Made by a program: the position numbers and the translations under genes
Shown: piece by piece, positions 31,362 through 40,758 of the stretch
Position numbering within the stretch: position 1 is the stretch's first letter
Layout: the number at the start of each line of letters is the position of its first letter
The notes under the pieces: model-generated
What the model was told of the DNA's origin: nothing
Seen by the model: only the letters and a program-made list of their open reading frames with translations
Database searches by the model: none
Assembly (NCBI RefSeq): GCF_022370635.2
Contig: NZ_CP092362.2
Coordinates: 2,108,001-2,172,000, forward strand
Length of the DNA stretch: 64,000 bases
DNA from: Mycolicibacterium crocinum
Lineage (GTDB): Bacteria > Actinomycetota > Actinomycetes > Mycobacteriales > Mycobacteriaceae
Direction: 5' to 3'

Positions 31362-32021
31362 TCAGCGCAGGATCGTCGCGACGATCCCGGCCAGGTAGCC
31401 CAGCCGGGCCACCTCGGACGGACGGAACAGCGGGCCGCCCGGGCGGCCAAGCAGCACAGCGATATTCGGATCACCCAGCGGCGCGGCGGCCAGTGTGGTG
31501 TCCATGTCGCGCCACACCTGCGGCACCCACTCGGCGGTGCCGTCGAGAGCCTCGGCATGCGCCAGCGGCAGCCACGGCGCCGACGTGGCCGGGGTCTCCG
31601 GTGCACCGGGGCTGCCGACAATGCGCTCGACGCCCGACTCCGAGTTCCGTGCCACCGTGCACCAGCCCACCCGCAGCACGCGCGGGGCCTCCTCAGCGAG
31701 CACCTGCAGCTTGGCGTCCCGGCTGCCGGCCGCGGCGATGTGGTCGATCAGCTCCAGTTCGCGGTGGGCCTCCAGCAGCCCGGTGTGCGGCCGGATGGTG
31801 TCGACCCGCACACCCTTGATCTGCTCGGCGGCCGTGATCAGCCTGTCGGGCATCGCGCCGAGCGGCAGTTCGACCACCAGGTCGTCGATCGCCCAGCCGG
31901 CTCCGCGCTCGACGACGTCGAGGGACAGGATGTCGGCGCCGACGGTGCCCAGGGCGACGGCGAGCGAGCCGAGGCTACCGGGCCGGTCGACCAGCTGGAC
32001 CCGCAGCAGATACGAAGGCAC
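31362..32021 (-). CDS. ACT-domain protein (Rv3013-like)
   Basis: 219 residues. An N-terminal ACT domain (YLLRVQLVDRPGSLGSLAVALGTVGADILSLDVVE) is followed by a region weakly like a second ligand domain and a GAF-like end. ACT domains bind amino acids, so a sensing role is likely, but there is no catalytic domain. It lies between ligA and gatC as in M. tuberculosis. The start is a GTG. Its end is one base from the ligA stop. Confidence 0.85.
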   Translation of the reverse strand: MPSYLLRVQLVDRPGSLGSLAVALGTVGADILSLDVVERGAGWAIDDLVVELPLGAMPDRLITAAEQIKGVRVDTIRPHTGLLEAHRELELIDHIAAAGSRDAKLQVLAEEAPRVLRVGWCTVARNSESGVERIVGSPGAPETPATSAPWLPLAHAEALDGTAEWVPQVWRDMDTTLAAAPLGDPNIAVLLGRPGGPLFRPSEVARLGYLAGIVATILR

Positions 32022-32140
32022 GCGGACACTGTTTCATAGCCGCCTGGATGTCGCCTCCTACGCCGACACTGCAGTTGTTCGCGGCTGCTCTCGACGTTCA
32101 CGTACAACACCTGCAGTCTGAGCGAGGAAGTGCGGTCACC

Positions 32141-32146
32141 TAGGCT
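32141..32146 (+). promoter_or_regulatory. -10 box of a probable leaderless promoter (gatCA)
   Basis: TAGGCT, 8 bases before the GTG at 32155. It supports that GTG over the in-frame TTG at 32146. Confidence 0.5.
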
Positions 32147-32154
32147 TGACCACC

Positions 32155-32454
32155 GTGTCCCAGATCTCCCGCGACGACGTCGCCCGGCTAGCCAAGCTGG
32201 CCCGGCTGGCCCTGACCGACCACGAACTCGACAGCTTCGCCGGCCAGCTCGACGCCATTTTGGAGCACGTCAGCCAGATTCAGGCCGTCGACACGTCCGA
32301 TGTGAAGCCGACCGACAACCCGCTGAAAGACGTCAACGTCACCCGGCCCGACGTGGTTCAGGCGTGCCTGACGCAGGAGGAAGCGTTGGCCGAGGCGCCG
32401 TCGTCGGCCGAGGGCCGGTTCGCCGTGCCGCAGATTCTCGGGGAGTCCCAGTGA
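32155..32454 (+). CDS. gatC: Asp/Glu-tRNA amidotransferase subunit C
   Basis: GatC (99 aa) stabilises GatA in the GatCAB complex that converts misacylated Asp-tRNA(Asn) and Glu-tRNA(Gln). [35 protein letters not shown] and [11 protein letters not shown] are family blocks. GTG 32155 gives the usual MSQISRD start. The stop overlaps the gatA GTG as GTGA. Confidence 0.94.
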   Translation: MSQISRDDVARLAKLARLALTDHELDSFAGQLDAILEHVSQIQAVDTSDVKPTDNPLKDVNVTRPDVVQACLTQEEALAEAPSSAEGRFAVPQILGESQ

Positions 32455-33935
32455 GCGACCTGATCCGGCTCGACGCTGCCACCCTCGGCGAAAAGATCGC
32501 GGCCAAGGAGGTCTCCTCGGTCGAGGTCACCCAGGCCTGCCTGGATCAGATCGCCGCCACCGACGAGCGTTACCACGCCTTCCTGCACGTCGCCGCCGAC
32601 GAGGCGCTGGCCAGTGCCGCGCGCATCGACGCCGCCGTCGCCGCCGGGGAGAGCCTGCCGTCACCGCTGGCCGGTGTGCCGCTGGCGCTCAAGGACGTCT
32701 TCACCACCACCGACATGCCCACGACATGCGGCTCGAAGATCCTCGAGGGCTGGACGTCGCCGTACGACGCGACCGTGACCGCGCGGCTGCGCGCCGCCGG
32801 GACCCCGATCCTCGGCAAGACCAACATGGACGAGTTCGCCATGGGCAGCTCGACGGAGAACTCCGCTTACGGCCCGACCCGCAATCCCTGGGACACCGAC
32901 CGGACGCCCGGCGGCTCCGGCGGCGGTAGCGCCGCCGCACTCGCCGCCTTCCAGGCACCGCTGGCCATCGGCTCCGACACCGGCGGCTCGATCCGCCAGC
33001 CCGCCGCACTGACCGCCACCGTCGGGGTCAAACCCACCTACGGCACGGTGTCGCGGTACGGGCTGGTGGCGTGCGCGTCGTCGCTGGACCAGGGTGGGCC
33101 CTGCGCCCGCACGGTGCTGGACACCGCGCTGCTGCACTCGGTGATCGCCGGGCACGACCCGCGCGACTCCACGTCGGTCGACGCCCAGGTTCCCGACGTC
33201 GTCGCGGCCGCGAAGGCCGGCGCCACCGGCGACCTGTCGGGTGTGCGGATCGGCGTGGTCAAGCAGCTGCGCAACGGCGAGGGCTATCAGCCGGGCGTGC
33301 TGTCCTCGTTCAACGCCGCCGTCGAGCAGCTCGAAGCGCTGGGCGCACAGGTCAGCGAGGTCGACTGCCCGCACCTGGACTACTCGCTGTCGGCGTACTA
33401 CCTGATCCTGCCCTCGGAGGTGTCGAGCAACCTGGCGCGCTTCGACGCCATGCGCTACGGCCTGCGGGTCGGTGACGACGGCACTCGCAGCGCCGAAGAG
33501 GTGATGGCCCTGACGCGGGCGGCCGGATTCGGCCCAGAAGTCAAGCGCCGCATCATCATTGGCACCTATGCGCTGTCGGCGGGCTATTACGACGCCTACT
33601 ACAACCAGGCCCAGAAGGTCCGGACACTGATCGCCGGTGACCTCGACGCCGCCTACCAGAAGGTGGACGTGCTGGTGTCCCCGGCGACCCCCACCACCGC
33701 GTTCCGGCTGGGGGAGAAGGTCGACGATCCACTGGCGATGTACCTGTTCGACCTGTGCACGCTGCCCTTGAACCTGGCCGGGCACTGCGGAATGTCGGTG
33801 CCGTCCGGCCTTTCGGCCGACGACAACCTGCCGGTCGGCCTGCAGATCATGGCGCCTGCCCTGGCCGACGATCGGCTCTATCGGGTAGGAGCCGCCTATG
33901 AGACTGCCCGCGGTTCGCTGCCAACGGCGGTCTGA
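32451..33935 (+). CDS. gatA: Asp/Glu-tRNA amidotransferase subunit A
   Basis: GatA (494 aa) is the amidase that releases ammonia from glutamine. The amidase-signature triad is visible: Lys81 (PLALKDVF), Ser156 (TPGGSGGGS) and Ser180 ([11 protein letters not shown]). The GTG start at 32451 is coupled to gatC. gatB lies 3.5 kb downstream, separated by pfkA and dhaKLM. Confidence 0.96.
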   Translation: MSDLIRLDAATLGEKIAAKEVSSVEVTQACLDQIAATDERYHAFLHVAADEALASAARIDAAVAAGESLPSPLAGVPLALKDVFTTTDMPTTCGSKILEGWTSPYDATVTARLRAAGTPILGKTNMDEFAMGSSTENSAYGPTRNPWDTDRTPGGSGGGSAAALAAFQAPLAIGSDTGGSIRQPAALTATVGVKPTYGTVSRYGLVACASSLDQGGPCARTVLDTALLHSVIAGHDPRDSTSVDAQVPDVVAAAKAGATGDLSGVRIGVVKQLRNGEGYQPGVLSSFNAAVEQLEALGAQVSEVDCPHLDYSLSAYYLILPSEVSSNLARFDAMRYGLRVGDDGTRSAEEVMALTRAAGFGPEVKRRIIIGTYALSAGYYDAYYNQAQKVRTLIAGDLDAAYQKVDVLVSPATPTTAFRLGEKVDDPLAMYLFDLCTLPLNLAGHCGMSVPSGLSADDNLPVGLQIMAPALADDRLYRVGAAYETARGSLPTAV

Positions 33936-33953
33936 CGGGGCAGGATAGGTCCC

Positions 33954-34985
33954 ATGCGTATCGGAGTGCTGACCGGTGGGGGTGACTGTCCGGGCCTGAA
34001 CGCGGTGATCCGGGCTGTGGTGCGGACCTGCGACGCCCGATACGGGTCGTCGGTTGTCGGGTTCCTCGACGGCTGGCGGGGGTTGCTCGAGGACCGCCGG
34101 ATCCAGTTGCACAACGACGACCGCAACAACCGGTTGCTCGCCAAGGGCGGCACCATGCTGGGCACCGCCCGCACGAATCCGGACAAGTTGCGCGCCGGGC
34201 TGGACGACATCAAGCAGACGTTGGAAGACAACGGGATTGACGTGCTCATCCCGATCGGTGGCGAAGGCACCCTGACCGCCGCGCACTGGCTGTCCGAGGA
34301 GGGTGTGCCCGTCGTCGGTGTGCCCAAGACCATCGACAACGACATCGATTGCACCGACGTGACATTCGGCCACGACACCGCTCTGCAGATCGCCACCGAT
34401 GCCATCGACCGGCTGCACAGCACCGCCGAGTCGCATCAGCGGGTGATGCTCGTCGAGGTGATGGGACGGCACGCAGGCTGGATCGCGCTGAGCGCCGGGC
34501 TGGCCTCCGGCGCGCACATGACGCTGATCCCCGAGCAGCCGTTCGACGTCGAAGAGGTGTGCCGGCTGGTCAAGAAGCGCTTCCAGCGCGGGGAGTCCAG
34601 CTTCATCATCGTGGTCGCTGAAGGCGCCAAGCCCGCCGAGGGCTCGATGCAGCTGCGGCAGGGCGGCACCGACGAGTTCGGTCACGAACGCTTCACCGGG
34701 GTGGCCCAGCAGCTGGCCGTCGAGGTGGAGAAGCGGATCAAGAAGGAAGTCCGGGTCACCGTGCTCGGCCACGTGCAGCGCGGCGGCACCCCGACCGCCT
34801 ACGACCGGGTGCTGGCCACCCGGTTCGGGGTGAACGCTGCCGACGCCGCGCATGCCGGCGAGTACGGGATGATGGTGTCGCTGCGCGGCCAGGACATCGG
34901 CCGGGTTCCGTTGGCCGAGGCGGTGCGTCAGCTGAAGCTGGTGCCGCAGACCCGTTACGACGACGCCGCCGCGTTCTTCGGCTGA
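33954..34985 (+). CDS. pfkA: 6-phosphofructokinase (group III, ATP type predicted)
   Basis: A 343-residue phosphofructokinase. [18 protein letters not shown] opens it, GGEGT (102-106) has Gly105 at the position that decides the phosphate donor (Gly for ATP, Asp for pyrophosphate), PKTIDNDID has the Lys found in group III actinobacterial enzymes, and [10 protein letters not shown] is the sugar-phosphate site. Phosphorylation of fructose 6-phosphate by ATP is therefore expected. It ends convergently, one base from dhaM. Confidence 0.94.
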   Translation: MRIGVLTGGGDCPGLNAVIRAVVRTCDARYGSSVVGFLDGWRGLLEDRRIQLHNDDRNNRLLAKGGTMLGTARTNPDKLRAGLDDIKQTLEDNGIDVLIPIGGEGTLTAAHWLSEEGVPVVGVPKTIDNDIDCTDVTFGHDTALQIATDAIDRLHSTAESHQRVMLVEVMGRHAGWIALSAGLASGAHMTLIPEQPFDVEEVCRLVKKRFQRGESSFIIVVAEGAKPAEGSMQLRQGGTDEFGHERFTGVAQQLAVEVEKRIKKEVRVTVLGHVQRGGTPTAYDRVLATRFGVNAADAAHAGEYGMMVSLRGQDIGRVPLAEAVRQLKLVPQTRYDDAAAFFG

Positions 34986-34986
34986 T

Positions 34987-35706
34987 CTATTCGCCCATTC
35001 CCGCGGCGACGAAGTCCACAACGGCTGCCACCGCGTCGGCGGCGGCTGGCCCGCTGCCCCTGACCCGCAGCTGATCGCCCAGCCGACTGTCGAGGCTGAC
35101 GAGCATGATCATGCTGTCGGCGGCCACCGGGCCGATGTCACGGGTCAGGTTCGCGATGGTTACCGTCGCATCGAAGGCGCTCAGTCGGGCGACCAGCTTC
35201 GCCGCGGGGCGGGCGTGAAACCCGTTGGCATTCACCACTTCTACGTCGCGAGTGACGTCGTGTGCGTCGCCAGTCTCGGGTGCCGCGGCTGGGGTTGAGA
35301 AGTCGCCGAGGTGTTCCTGCTTGGCCGCCAGCCCGCGCAGTGCCTCGGCGGCCACGTCGTGCAGAGGCGCCCCGGCCGCGGCGGTGACGACGGCGGCCAC
35401 CAACCCCTCGACCAGGGGTGCCGAGCACAGAGTGACCCGTGCGGCCACGTCGCTGTCGAGGAGCTCCAGGGCCAGCTCCGCCGACATCACCGCGCTACCG
35501 AGGTCCATCAGCACCAGGACACCATCGGGACTGTCGGCGTGTTCGATCGCGGCGGCCACGGCCGTGGCATCGGTCCCAAAGGTCGACTCGTCTAACCCGG
35601 CCGCCACCGCCACGGTCGGGCCGGTGCCGTGCGTCATCTCCTCGGCCAAGCCGACGGCGGCCCGCGCCAGGGCCCGGCTGTGCGACACGACGACTACACC
35701 GATCAC
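34987..35706 (-). CDS. dhaM: PTS-type dihydroxyacetone kinase phosphotransfer subunit DhaM (EIIA-HPr)
   Basis: A 239-residue fusion of a mannose-type EIIA domain (1-130; phospho-His in VVVSHSRAL, His9) and an HPr domain (about 150-235; NANGFHARPAAKLV with phospho-His and MLVSLDSR). It relays phosphate to DhaL-ADP. Unlike E. coli DhaM it has no partial enzyme I domain, so a separate PtsI must phosphorylate it. GTG start overlapping the dhaL stop (GTGA). Confidence 0.92.
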   Translation of the reverse strand: MIGVVVVSHSRALARAAVGLAEEMTHGTGPTVAVAAGLDESTFGTDATAVAAAIEHADSPDGVLVLMDLGSAVMSAELALELLDSDVAARVTLCSAPLVEGLVAAVVTAAAGAPLHDVAAEALRGLAAKQEHLGDFSTPAAAPETGDAHDVTRDVEVVNANGFHARPAAKLVARLSAFDATVTIANLTRDIGPVAADSMIMLVSLDSRLGDQLRVRGSGPAAADAVAAVVDFVAAGMGE

Positions 35707-36326
35707 GAGAGCGCTGCCGCTGCGGTCTCCAGCAGCAGGGTGGCACTCGTCGCGCCCGGGTCCTGGTGGCCCGCACTGCGTTTCCCGAGATAACTGGCCC
35801 GGCCCTTGCGGGCGACCATCGGCGTGATCCGGTCCCGGCCCTCGGCGGCGGCGGTGGCCGCGGCTGCCAGTGCCGCCGCGATGCCCTGGTCCGCGGCGGT
35901 GTCGTAGGCGGTCGCGGCCGCGGCCAGCGCGTCGTACATCGTCTTGTCATCCAGCTCGGCCTTGCCGCGAGCCTGCACACCCTGCACTCCGGCGCGCAAC
36001 GCGACACCAAACGTCGTCACGTCGACCGGGTCGGCGCCCTGCAGCGCGGCACCCAGCCGCAGGAAGAACGTTCCGTACAGCGGTCCGCTGGCCCCGCCGA
36101 CACTGCTGACCAGTGTCATGCCGACCTTCTTGAACAGCGCGTCGGCGGAGTCGAACGTGGTGCCGTCCAGCACGGCGACGACGGCGGCCATGCCGCGGTC
36201 CATGTTGATGCCGTGATCGGCGTCCCCGATCGCCGAATCCAGCTCGGTCAACAGTGCGGCGTTGGCATGGATGGCGGCGGCGAACTCCCGCAGCCAGGCG
36301 CCGAAGGTATCGACCGTCATGGCCAT
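35703..36326 (-). CDS. dhaL: dihydroxyacetone kinase ADP-binding subunit DhaL
   Basis: About 207 residues. DSAIGDADHGINMDRG carries the three Asp residues that hold the Mg-nucleotide, GGASGPLYGTFFLRLG is the nucleotide loop, and the protein ends PGATSATLLLETAAAAL. In PTS-type kinases the bound ADP is a permanent cofactor rephosphorylated by DhaM. I choose the ATG at 36326, one base after the dhaK stop; a GTG at 36335 and an ATG at 36320 are alternatives. Confidence 0.92.
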   Translation of the reverse strand: MAMTVDTFGAWLREFAAAIHANAALLTELDSAIGDADHGINMDRGMAAVVAVLDGTTFDSADALFKKVGMTLVSSVGGASGPLYGTFFLRLGAALQGADPVDVTTFGVALRAGVQGVQARGKAELDDKTMYDALAAAATAYDTAADQGIAAALAAAATAAAEGRDRITPMVARKGRASYLGKRSAGHQDPGATSATLLLETAAAALS

Positions 36327-36327
36327 A

Positions 36328-37332
36328 TCAGGCACCCCACCGCATGCCGGGCGTGTTCACCGGGGCATCCCACAGCCGGACCAGCTCGTCGTCGACCTTG
36401 AGCAGCGTCACCGAGCAGCCCGCCATCTCCAGCGAGGTGATGTAGTTGCCGACCAGCGACCGCGCGATCGTGATGCCCGCCTTGTCGAGCAGGTGCGCGA
36501 CCTCGTGGTACATCACGTAGAGCTCGAGCAGCGGCGTACCGCCCATGCCGTTGACGAAGGCGATCACCGGATCCCCAGCCCGAAACGGCAGGTCCGCCAC
36601 GATCTGGTCGACCAGCAGCGCAGCGATCTCCTTGGCGGGAGCCAGGGGGATCCGCCGGCGTCCCGGCTCGCCGTGAATGCCGATGCCCAGCTCCATCTCG
36701 TCGTCGCCGAGCTCGAATGTCGGCTTGCCGGCCGCCGGCACGGTGCAGGAGGTGAGTGCCACGCCCATGCTTCGGCCTTGGGCGTTGACCGTGCGGGCGA
36801 TCTCGGCCACCTCGGCCAGGGGCCGGCCCTGCTCGGCGGCCGCGCCGGCGATCTTCTCCAGCAGTACCGTCACTCCGACCCCACGCCGGCCCGCCGTGAA
36901 CAGGCTGTCCTGCACGGCCACGTCGTCGTCGGTGATCACCGCCACCACGTCGATTCCTGTTTCGGCAGAGACCATTTCGGCGGCCATCTCGAAATTCATC
37001 ACATCGCCGGTGTAGTTCTTCACGATGTGCAGCACGCCGGCGCCGCCATCGACTCCGCGGGTAGCGGCGATGATCTGATCCGGCACGGGGGAGGTGAACA
37101 CCTCACCGGCGCAGGCGGCATCCAACATGCCGAGCCCGACGAATCCGCCGTGCATCGGCTCGTGCCCCGATCCGCCACCGGACACCAGACCGACCTTGCC
37201 CGACACCGGGGCATCCTTTCGGAAGACCACTCGGTTGTCATGGTCCACCCGCAGCCGGTCACCGTGGGCGGCCGCGAGTCCCAGAAGCGCTTCACCGACG
37301 ACATCGGCGGGGTTATTGATCAGCTTCTTCAC
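36328..37332 (-). CDS. dhaK: dihydroxyacetone kinase substrate-binding subunit DhaK
   Basis: A 334-residue Dha[23 protein letters not shown] at the N-terminus, [31 protein letters not shown] and [12 protein letters not shown], the last containing the His that binds dihydroxyacetone covalently. The start is the GTG at 37332. The dhaKLM operon splits pfkA from gatB, which are neighbours in M. tuberculosis. The product DHAP enters glycolysis or the CBB cycle, and the operon could also serve formaldehyde assimilation through dihydroxyacetone. Confidence 0.94.
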   Translation of the reverse strand: MKKLINNPADVVGEALLGLAAAHGDRLRVDHDNRVVFRKDAPVSGKVGLVSGGGSGHEPMHGGFVGLGMLDAACAGEVFTSPVPDQIIAATRGVDGGAGVLHIVKNYTGDVMNFEMAAEMVSAETGIDVVAVITDDDVAVQDSLFTAGRRGVGVTVLLEKIAGAAAEQGRPLAEVAEIARTVNAQGRSMGVALTSCTVPAAGKPTFELGDDEMELGIGIHGEPGRRRIPLAPAKEIAALLVDQIVADLPFRAGDPVIAFVNGMGGTPLLELYVMYHEVAHLLDKAGITIARSLVGNYITSLEMAGCSVTLLKVDDELVRLWDAPVNTPGMRWGA

Positions 37333-37403
37333 GCAGCCATCTGAGCACGCGGGCACGGCGCTCACAACGGTCGCTGTCTGCTCGCGGGGAAAGGCGGCCC
37401 TAC

Positions 37404-37409
37404 TAGGAT
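37404..37409 (+). promoter_or_regulatory. -10 box of a probable leaderless promoter (gatB)
   Basis: TAGGAT, 7 bases before the ATG at 37417, in the 84-base gap divergent from dhaK. Confidence 0.5.
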
Positions 37410-37416
37410 TGGCGTC

Positions 37417-38925
37417 ATGACTGCTGCTGCGCAGGCTGACCTGCTCGACTACGACGTCATCGCCCGCTTCGACCCGGTGCTCGGGCTCGAGGTGCATGTC
37501 GAGCTGTCGACGGCCACCAAGATGTTCTGCCCCTGCGCGACGACGTTCGGCGCCGAGCCCAACACCCAGGTGTGCCCGGTCTGCCTCGGTATGCCGGGCG
37601 CGTTGCCGGTGCTCAACGAGGCCGCCGTGGAGTCGGCCATCCGCATCGGTTTGGCGCTGAACTGCAGCATCGCGCCGTGGTCGCGGTTCGCGCGGAAGAA
37701 CTACTTCTATCCCGACCAGCCGAAGAACTATCAGATCTCGCAGTACGACGAGCCGATCGCGTTCGACGGCTACCTCGATGTCCCGCTGGACGACGGCAGC
37801 ACATTCCGCGTCGCCATCGAGCGCGCGCACATGGAGGAGGACACCGGCAAGCTCACGCACGTCGGTGGCGACACCGGCCGCATCCACGGCGCGACCACAT
37901 CGCTGCTCGACGTCAACCGGGCTGGGGTTCCGCTGATCGAGATCGTCACCAAGCCCATCGAGGGTGCCGGTGAACGCGCGCCCGAGGTGGCCCGCGCCTA
38001 CGTGACGGCGCTGCGGGATCTGTTGCGCGCGCTGGATGTCTCCGATGTGCGGATGGATCAGGGCTCACTGCGCTGTGACGCCAACGTGTCGCTGCGCCCG
38101 ATCGGTCAGGCCGAGTTCGGCACGCGCACCGAGACCAAGAACGTCAACTCACTCAAGAGCGTCGAGGTGGCGGTCCGCTACGAAATGCGCCGTCAGGCAG
38201 CCATTCTCGTCGACGGCGGCACAATCCATCAGGAGACCCGCCACTTCCACGAGGAGGGCTTCACCTCGCCCGGGCGTGACAAGGAGACCGCCGAGGACTA
38301 CCGGTATTTCCCGGAGCCCGACCTCGAGCCGGTCGCGCCGAGTGACGAATTGGTGGCGCGGCTGCGCGACACCATTCCGGAGCTTCCGTGGTTGTCTCGC
38401 AAGCGAATTCAGGAAGAGTGGGGCGTCTCCGACGAGGTGATGCGCGACCTGGTGAACGCGGGTGCCGTCGAGCTGGTGAGCGCGACGGTCGAGGCGGGCG
38501 CCAGCAGCGAACAGGCGCGCGCCTGGTGGGGAAACTTCCTGGTGCAGAAGGCCAATGAAGCGGGCATGGAACTCGCAGCGTTGCCGATCTCGCCGGCCCA
38601 GGTCGCCAAGGTCGTCGCGCTCGTCGACGAGGGCAAGCTGTCGAACAAGCTGGCCCGTCAGGTCATCGAGGGTGTGTTGGCCGGTGAAGGTGAGCCCGAG
38701 CAGGTGATGACCGATCGCGGGCTGGCATTGGTGCGGGACGACTCGCTGATCCAGACCGCCGTCGATGAGGCGCTGGCCGCCAACCCCGACATCGCCGAGA
38801 AGATCCGCGGCGGCAAGGTGCAGGCGGCCGGTGCGATCGTCGGTGCGGTGATGAAGGCGACCAAGGGTCAGGCCGACGCCGCGCGCGTACGTGAACTCGT
38901 CATGGCCGCGTGCGGTCAGTCGTAG
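37417..38925 (+). CDS. gatB: Asp/Glu-tRNA amidotransferase subunit B
   Basis: GatB (502 aa) binds the misacylated tRNA and activates it with [21 protein letters not shown] and [15 protein letters not shown] contain the zinc Cys residues. [22 protein letters not shown] and the C-terminal YqeY/tail domain ([34 protein letters not shown]) are complete. It ends 2 bases from the convergent cbbY-like gene. Confidence 0.96.
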   Translation: MTAAAQADLLDYDVIARFDPVLGLEVHVELSTATKMFCPCATTFGAEPNTQVCPVCLGMPGALPVLNEAAVESAIRIGLALNCSIAPWSRFARKNYFYPDQPKNYQISQYDEPIAFDGYLDVPLDDGSTFRVAIERAHMEEDTGKLTHVGGDTGRIHGATTSLLDVNRAGVPLIEIVTKPIEGAGERAPEVARAYVTALRDLLRALDVSDVRMDQGSLRCDANVSLRPIGQAEFGTRTETKNVNSLKSVEVAVRYEMRRQAAILVDGGTIHQETRHFHEEGFTSPGRDKETAEDYRYFPEPDLEPVAPSDELVARLRDTIPELPWLSRKRIQEEWGVSDEVMRDLVNAGAVELVSATVEAGASSEQARAWWGNFLVQKANEAGMELAALPISPAQVAKVVALVDEGKLSNKLARQVIEGVLAGEGEPEQVMTDRGLALVRDDSLIQTAVDEALAANPDIAEKIRGGKVQAAGAIVGAVMKATKGQADAARVRELVMAACGQS

Positions 38926-38927
38926 AA

Positions 38928-39647
38928 CTACTGGCGCTGGCCGAGCCACCAGCGGTCGTGCAACCGCTTGCAGTGTCGCGCCGACAGCGGCTCGAGCCCG
39001 TCGTAGCCCGGCAGCACCGCCGCCGCCCCGGTGAAGTCCTGGTGGGCGGTGTAGTCGGTGGTGACGATGACCGTCGCCAGCCCAGCACCCCTGGCGGCCT
39101 GTAGCCCCACGGCGGAGTCTTCGACGGCCATCGCGGCATCGGGCCGGATCCCCAGTTCGTGCAGCGCCCGCTGGTAGGCCTCCGGATCGGGCTTGAGTCT
39201 GGTGACGTCGTCGCCGGTGATCGTCACCTCGACCACGCCGTCACCGATGAGCTGACGAACCAGCGGCTCCACCCACGAGCGACGCCCGGTGGTCGCGATC
39301 CCGATGCGGATGCCGGCGCAGTGCAGACCCCAGATCAGGTCCAGCAACCCCGGCCGGGGGTCGATGTCGCCGTTGAGGATCGAGTCGCGGAACAACGCGG
39401 TCTTGGTGCGGTGCACCGCGGTGGCCAACTCGCCGGCGGCCTGGCCGTATCCGCGGTCGAGCAGGTCGGCGGCGATGCGGCGCTCGCCGCCGGTGATCCG
39501 CAGCAGCCGGCCGTACTCGGCGACATCCCAGTACACGTTGAGCCCGTGGTGGGCGAAGGCGGCGTTGAAGGCCAGGCGGTGACCGTCGCGTTCGGTGTCG
39601 GCGATCGTCCCGTCGACGTCGAAGATGACGGCTTCTAGAGCGGGCAC
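38928..39647 (-). CDS. cbbY: HAD phosphatase CbbY (sugar-phosphate phosphatase of the CBB locus)
   Basis: About 239 residues of the CbbY/phosphoglycolate-phosphatase branch: nucleophile motif AVIFDVDGTIADTERDGHRLAFNAAF, cap helices, IATTGRRSWVEPLV and VEDSAVGLQAARGAG. In autotrophs CbbY removes xylulose 1,5-bisphosphate, an inhibitory RuBisCO by-product. The GTG at 39647 gives the usual PALEAVIFDVDG start; ATG 39716 and ATG 39818 are longer options. The palindrome at 39760-39776 upstream suggests it has its own promoter within the rpe-tkt-prk-cbbY operon. Confidence 0.87.
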   Translation of the reverse strand: MPALEAVIFDVDGTIADTERDGHRLAFNAAFAHHGLNVYWDVAEYGRLLRITGGERRIAADLLDRGYGQAAGELATAVHRTKTALFRDSILNGDIDPRPGLLDLIWGLHCAGIRIGIATTGRRSWVEPLVRQLIGDGVVEVTITGDDVTRLKPDPEAYQRALHELGIRPDAAMAVEDSAVGLQAARGAGLATVIVTTDYTAHQDFTGAAAVLPGYDGLEPLSARHCKRLHDRWWLGQRQ

Positions 39648-39759
39648 GTCGGCATAGGCGCAACGCGCCCGATCCCACCAGAACGAGCGGTTCCTGGTAA
39701 TGGTGTCCGCGTGCATGACCGCCACCCACGCAGTATGAGCTGGGCCGATGCCCACCGGC

Positions 39760-39776
39760 ATCCCCCGATAGGGGGG
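39760..39776. promoter_or_regulatory. C5-N5-G5 palindrome upstream of cbbY
   Basis: Read on the minus strand this is CCCCCCTATCGGGGGAT, matching the site before nuoA at all but one position. It lies between the prk stop and the preferred cbbY start. A candidate site for the LuxR-type regulator at 43610. Confidence 0.5.
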
Positions 39777-39822
39777 TTGGGGTAGCCAAACGTCACCCAT
39801 GCCATAGTCGGCCTCCATCTAC

Positions 39823-40758
39823 CTACCGGCCGGCGGCCAGGACGTGGTGCATCAGCACCATCTGGGTGATGGCCAGCGGGGTGCTGCGTTCGTCGGCGCC
39901 GATCCGGCCCAGCGCCTCGGGGACCGCCGACCCGTCGCGGCCGAGTGCATGCCACACCATCTTCTCGGCGGTGGCACTTTCCTCCGGGCTGGCGTAGCCG
40001 TGCACGTGCACGCTGTCGACCGGTCGCCCGTCACCATCGCGGGCGAGGCGCATGTGGATGGTGCGCGCCATTCCCGGCGCCAGCGCCTCCGAGAGGTCGG
40101 GCTGCTGGATGGTGGTGCGCAGCAGCAACGACGCCGAGAGTGGCGTGCCGGGCGCATCGTCGCGGGCCTCGATGGGGGCGAAGCGGACGACGATGTCGGC
40201 GTGCGAGCGCTGGGGGCGGATGAACTGCGCGGATTCGGCTTCCCGTTCGACCAGTTCGGCCAGTACCTGCTCCTCGGTGTAGCCACGGCTGGTGGTGTCA
40301 CGGGTGATCTTCCAGGACCGCCGGATCTGCTCGGGTGGGTCGAGGTAGACGGTGACGTCGAAGCAGGCCCGCGCCAGCTTGCTATGCAGCGGCAGCAGCC
40401 CCTCGACGATGATCACCTCGGCGGGCTCGACGAGCTGCGGACGGATCAACCGCCCGGTGCTGTGGTCGTAGACCGGTTTGAGGATCGGTTGGCCGGTGGC
40501 CAGCAACTGCAGGTGCTGGGCCAGGATCGGTAGGTAATGGCAGTCCGGGTGCAGCGCGGTGAACGGTTTGTGCGCGCGGTCGTAGCGGTGATAGTCGTCG
40601 GTGGACAACATCGTGCATCGCTGCGGGCCGAGGGCGTCGACGATCCCCTGGGCGACCGTCGACTTGCCTGCCGCGCTATCTCCGGCAATGGCCAGCAGTA
40701 CCGGCCGACGACGGTCCTCGTGCGAGGCGCGACGAATGCGAATCATCTTGTCAGCCAT
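39823..40758 (-). CDS. prk: phosphoribulokinase
   Basis: A 311-residue P-loop kinase making ribulose 1,5-bisphosphate, the RuBisCO substrate. Walker A is AIAGDSAAGKSTVAQG (24-39). Other blocks are STDDYHRYDRAHK, HPDCHYLPILAQHLQLL, KPVYDHSTG and VIIVEGLLPLHS, which separate it from uridine kinase. The ATG at 40758 overlaps the tkt stop by 8 bases. No regulatory cysteine pair of the plant type is evident. Confidence 0.93.
   Translation of the reverse strand: MADKMIRIRRASHEDRRRPVLLAIAGDSAAGKSTVAQGIVDALGPQRCTMLSTDDYHRYDRAHKPFTALHPDCHYLPILAQHLQLLATGQPILKPVYDHSTGRLIRPQLVEPAEVIIVEGLLPLHSKLARACFDVTVYLDPPEQIRRSWKITRDTTSRGYTEEQVLAELVEREAESAQFIRPQRSHADIVVRFAPIEARDDAPGTPLSASLLLRTTIQQPDLSEALAPGMARTIHMRLARDGDGRPVDSVHVHGYASPEESATAEKMVWHALGRDGSAVPEALGRIGADERSTPLAITQMVLMHHVLAAGR

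Noticed and set aside
33946..33951. TAGGTC as a leaderless -10 box for pfkA
   Set aside because: The last position is C and the spacing to the ATG is only 2 bases.
32661..35021. 786-aa frame antisense to gatA and pfkA
   Set aside because: Shadow of two certain genes; residue composition is typical of antisense GC-rich DNA.
39648..39818. 57-residue N-terminal extension of CbbY from ATG 39818
   Set aside because: The extra residues do not look like a HAD protein and the stretch contains the C5-N5-G5 palindrome; FDVDG normally starts near residue 8.
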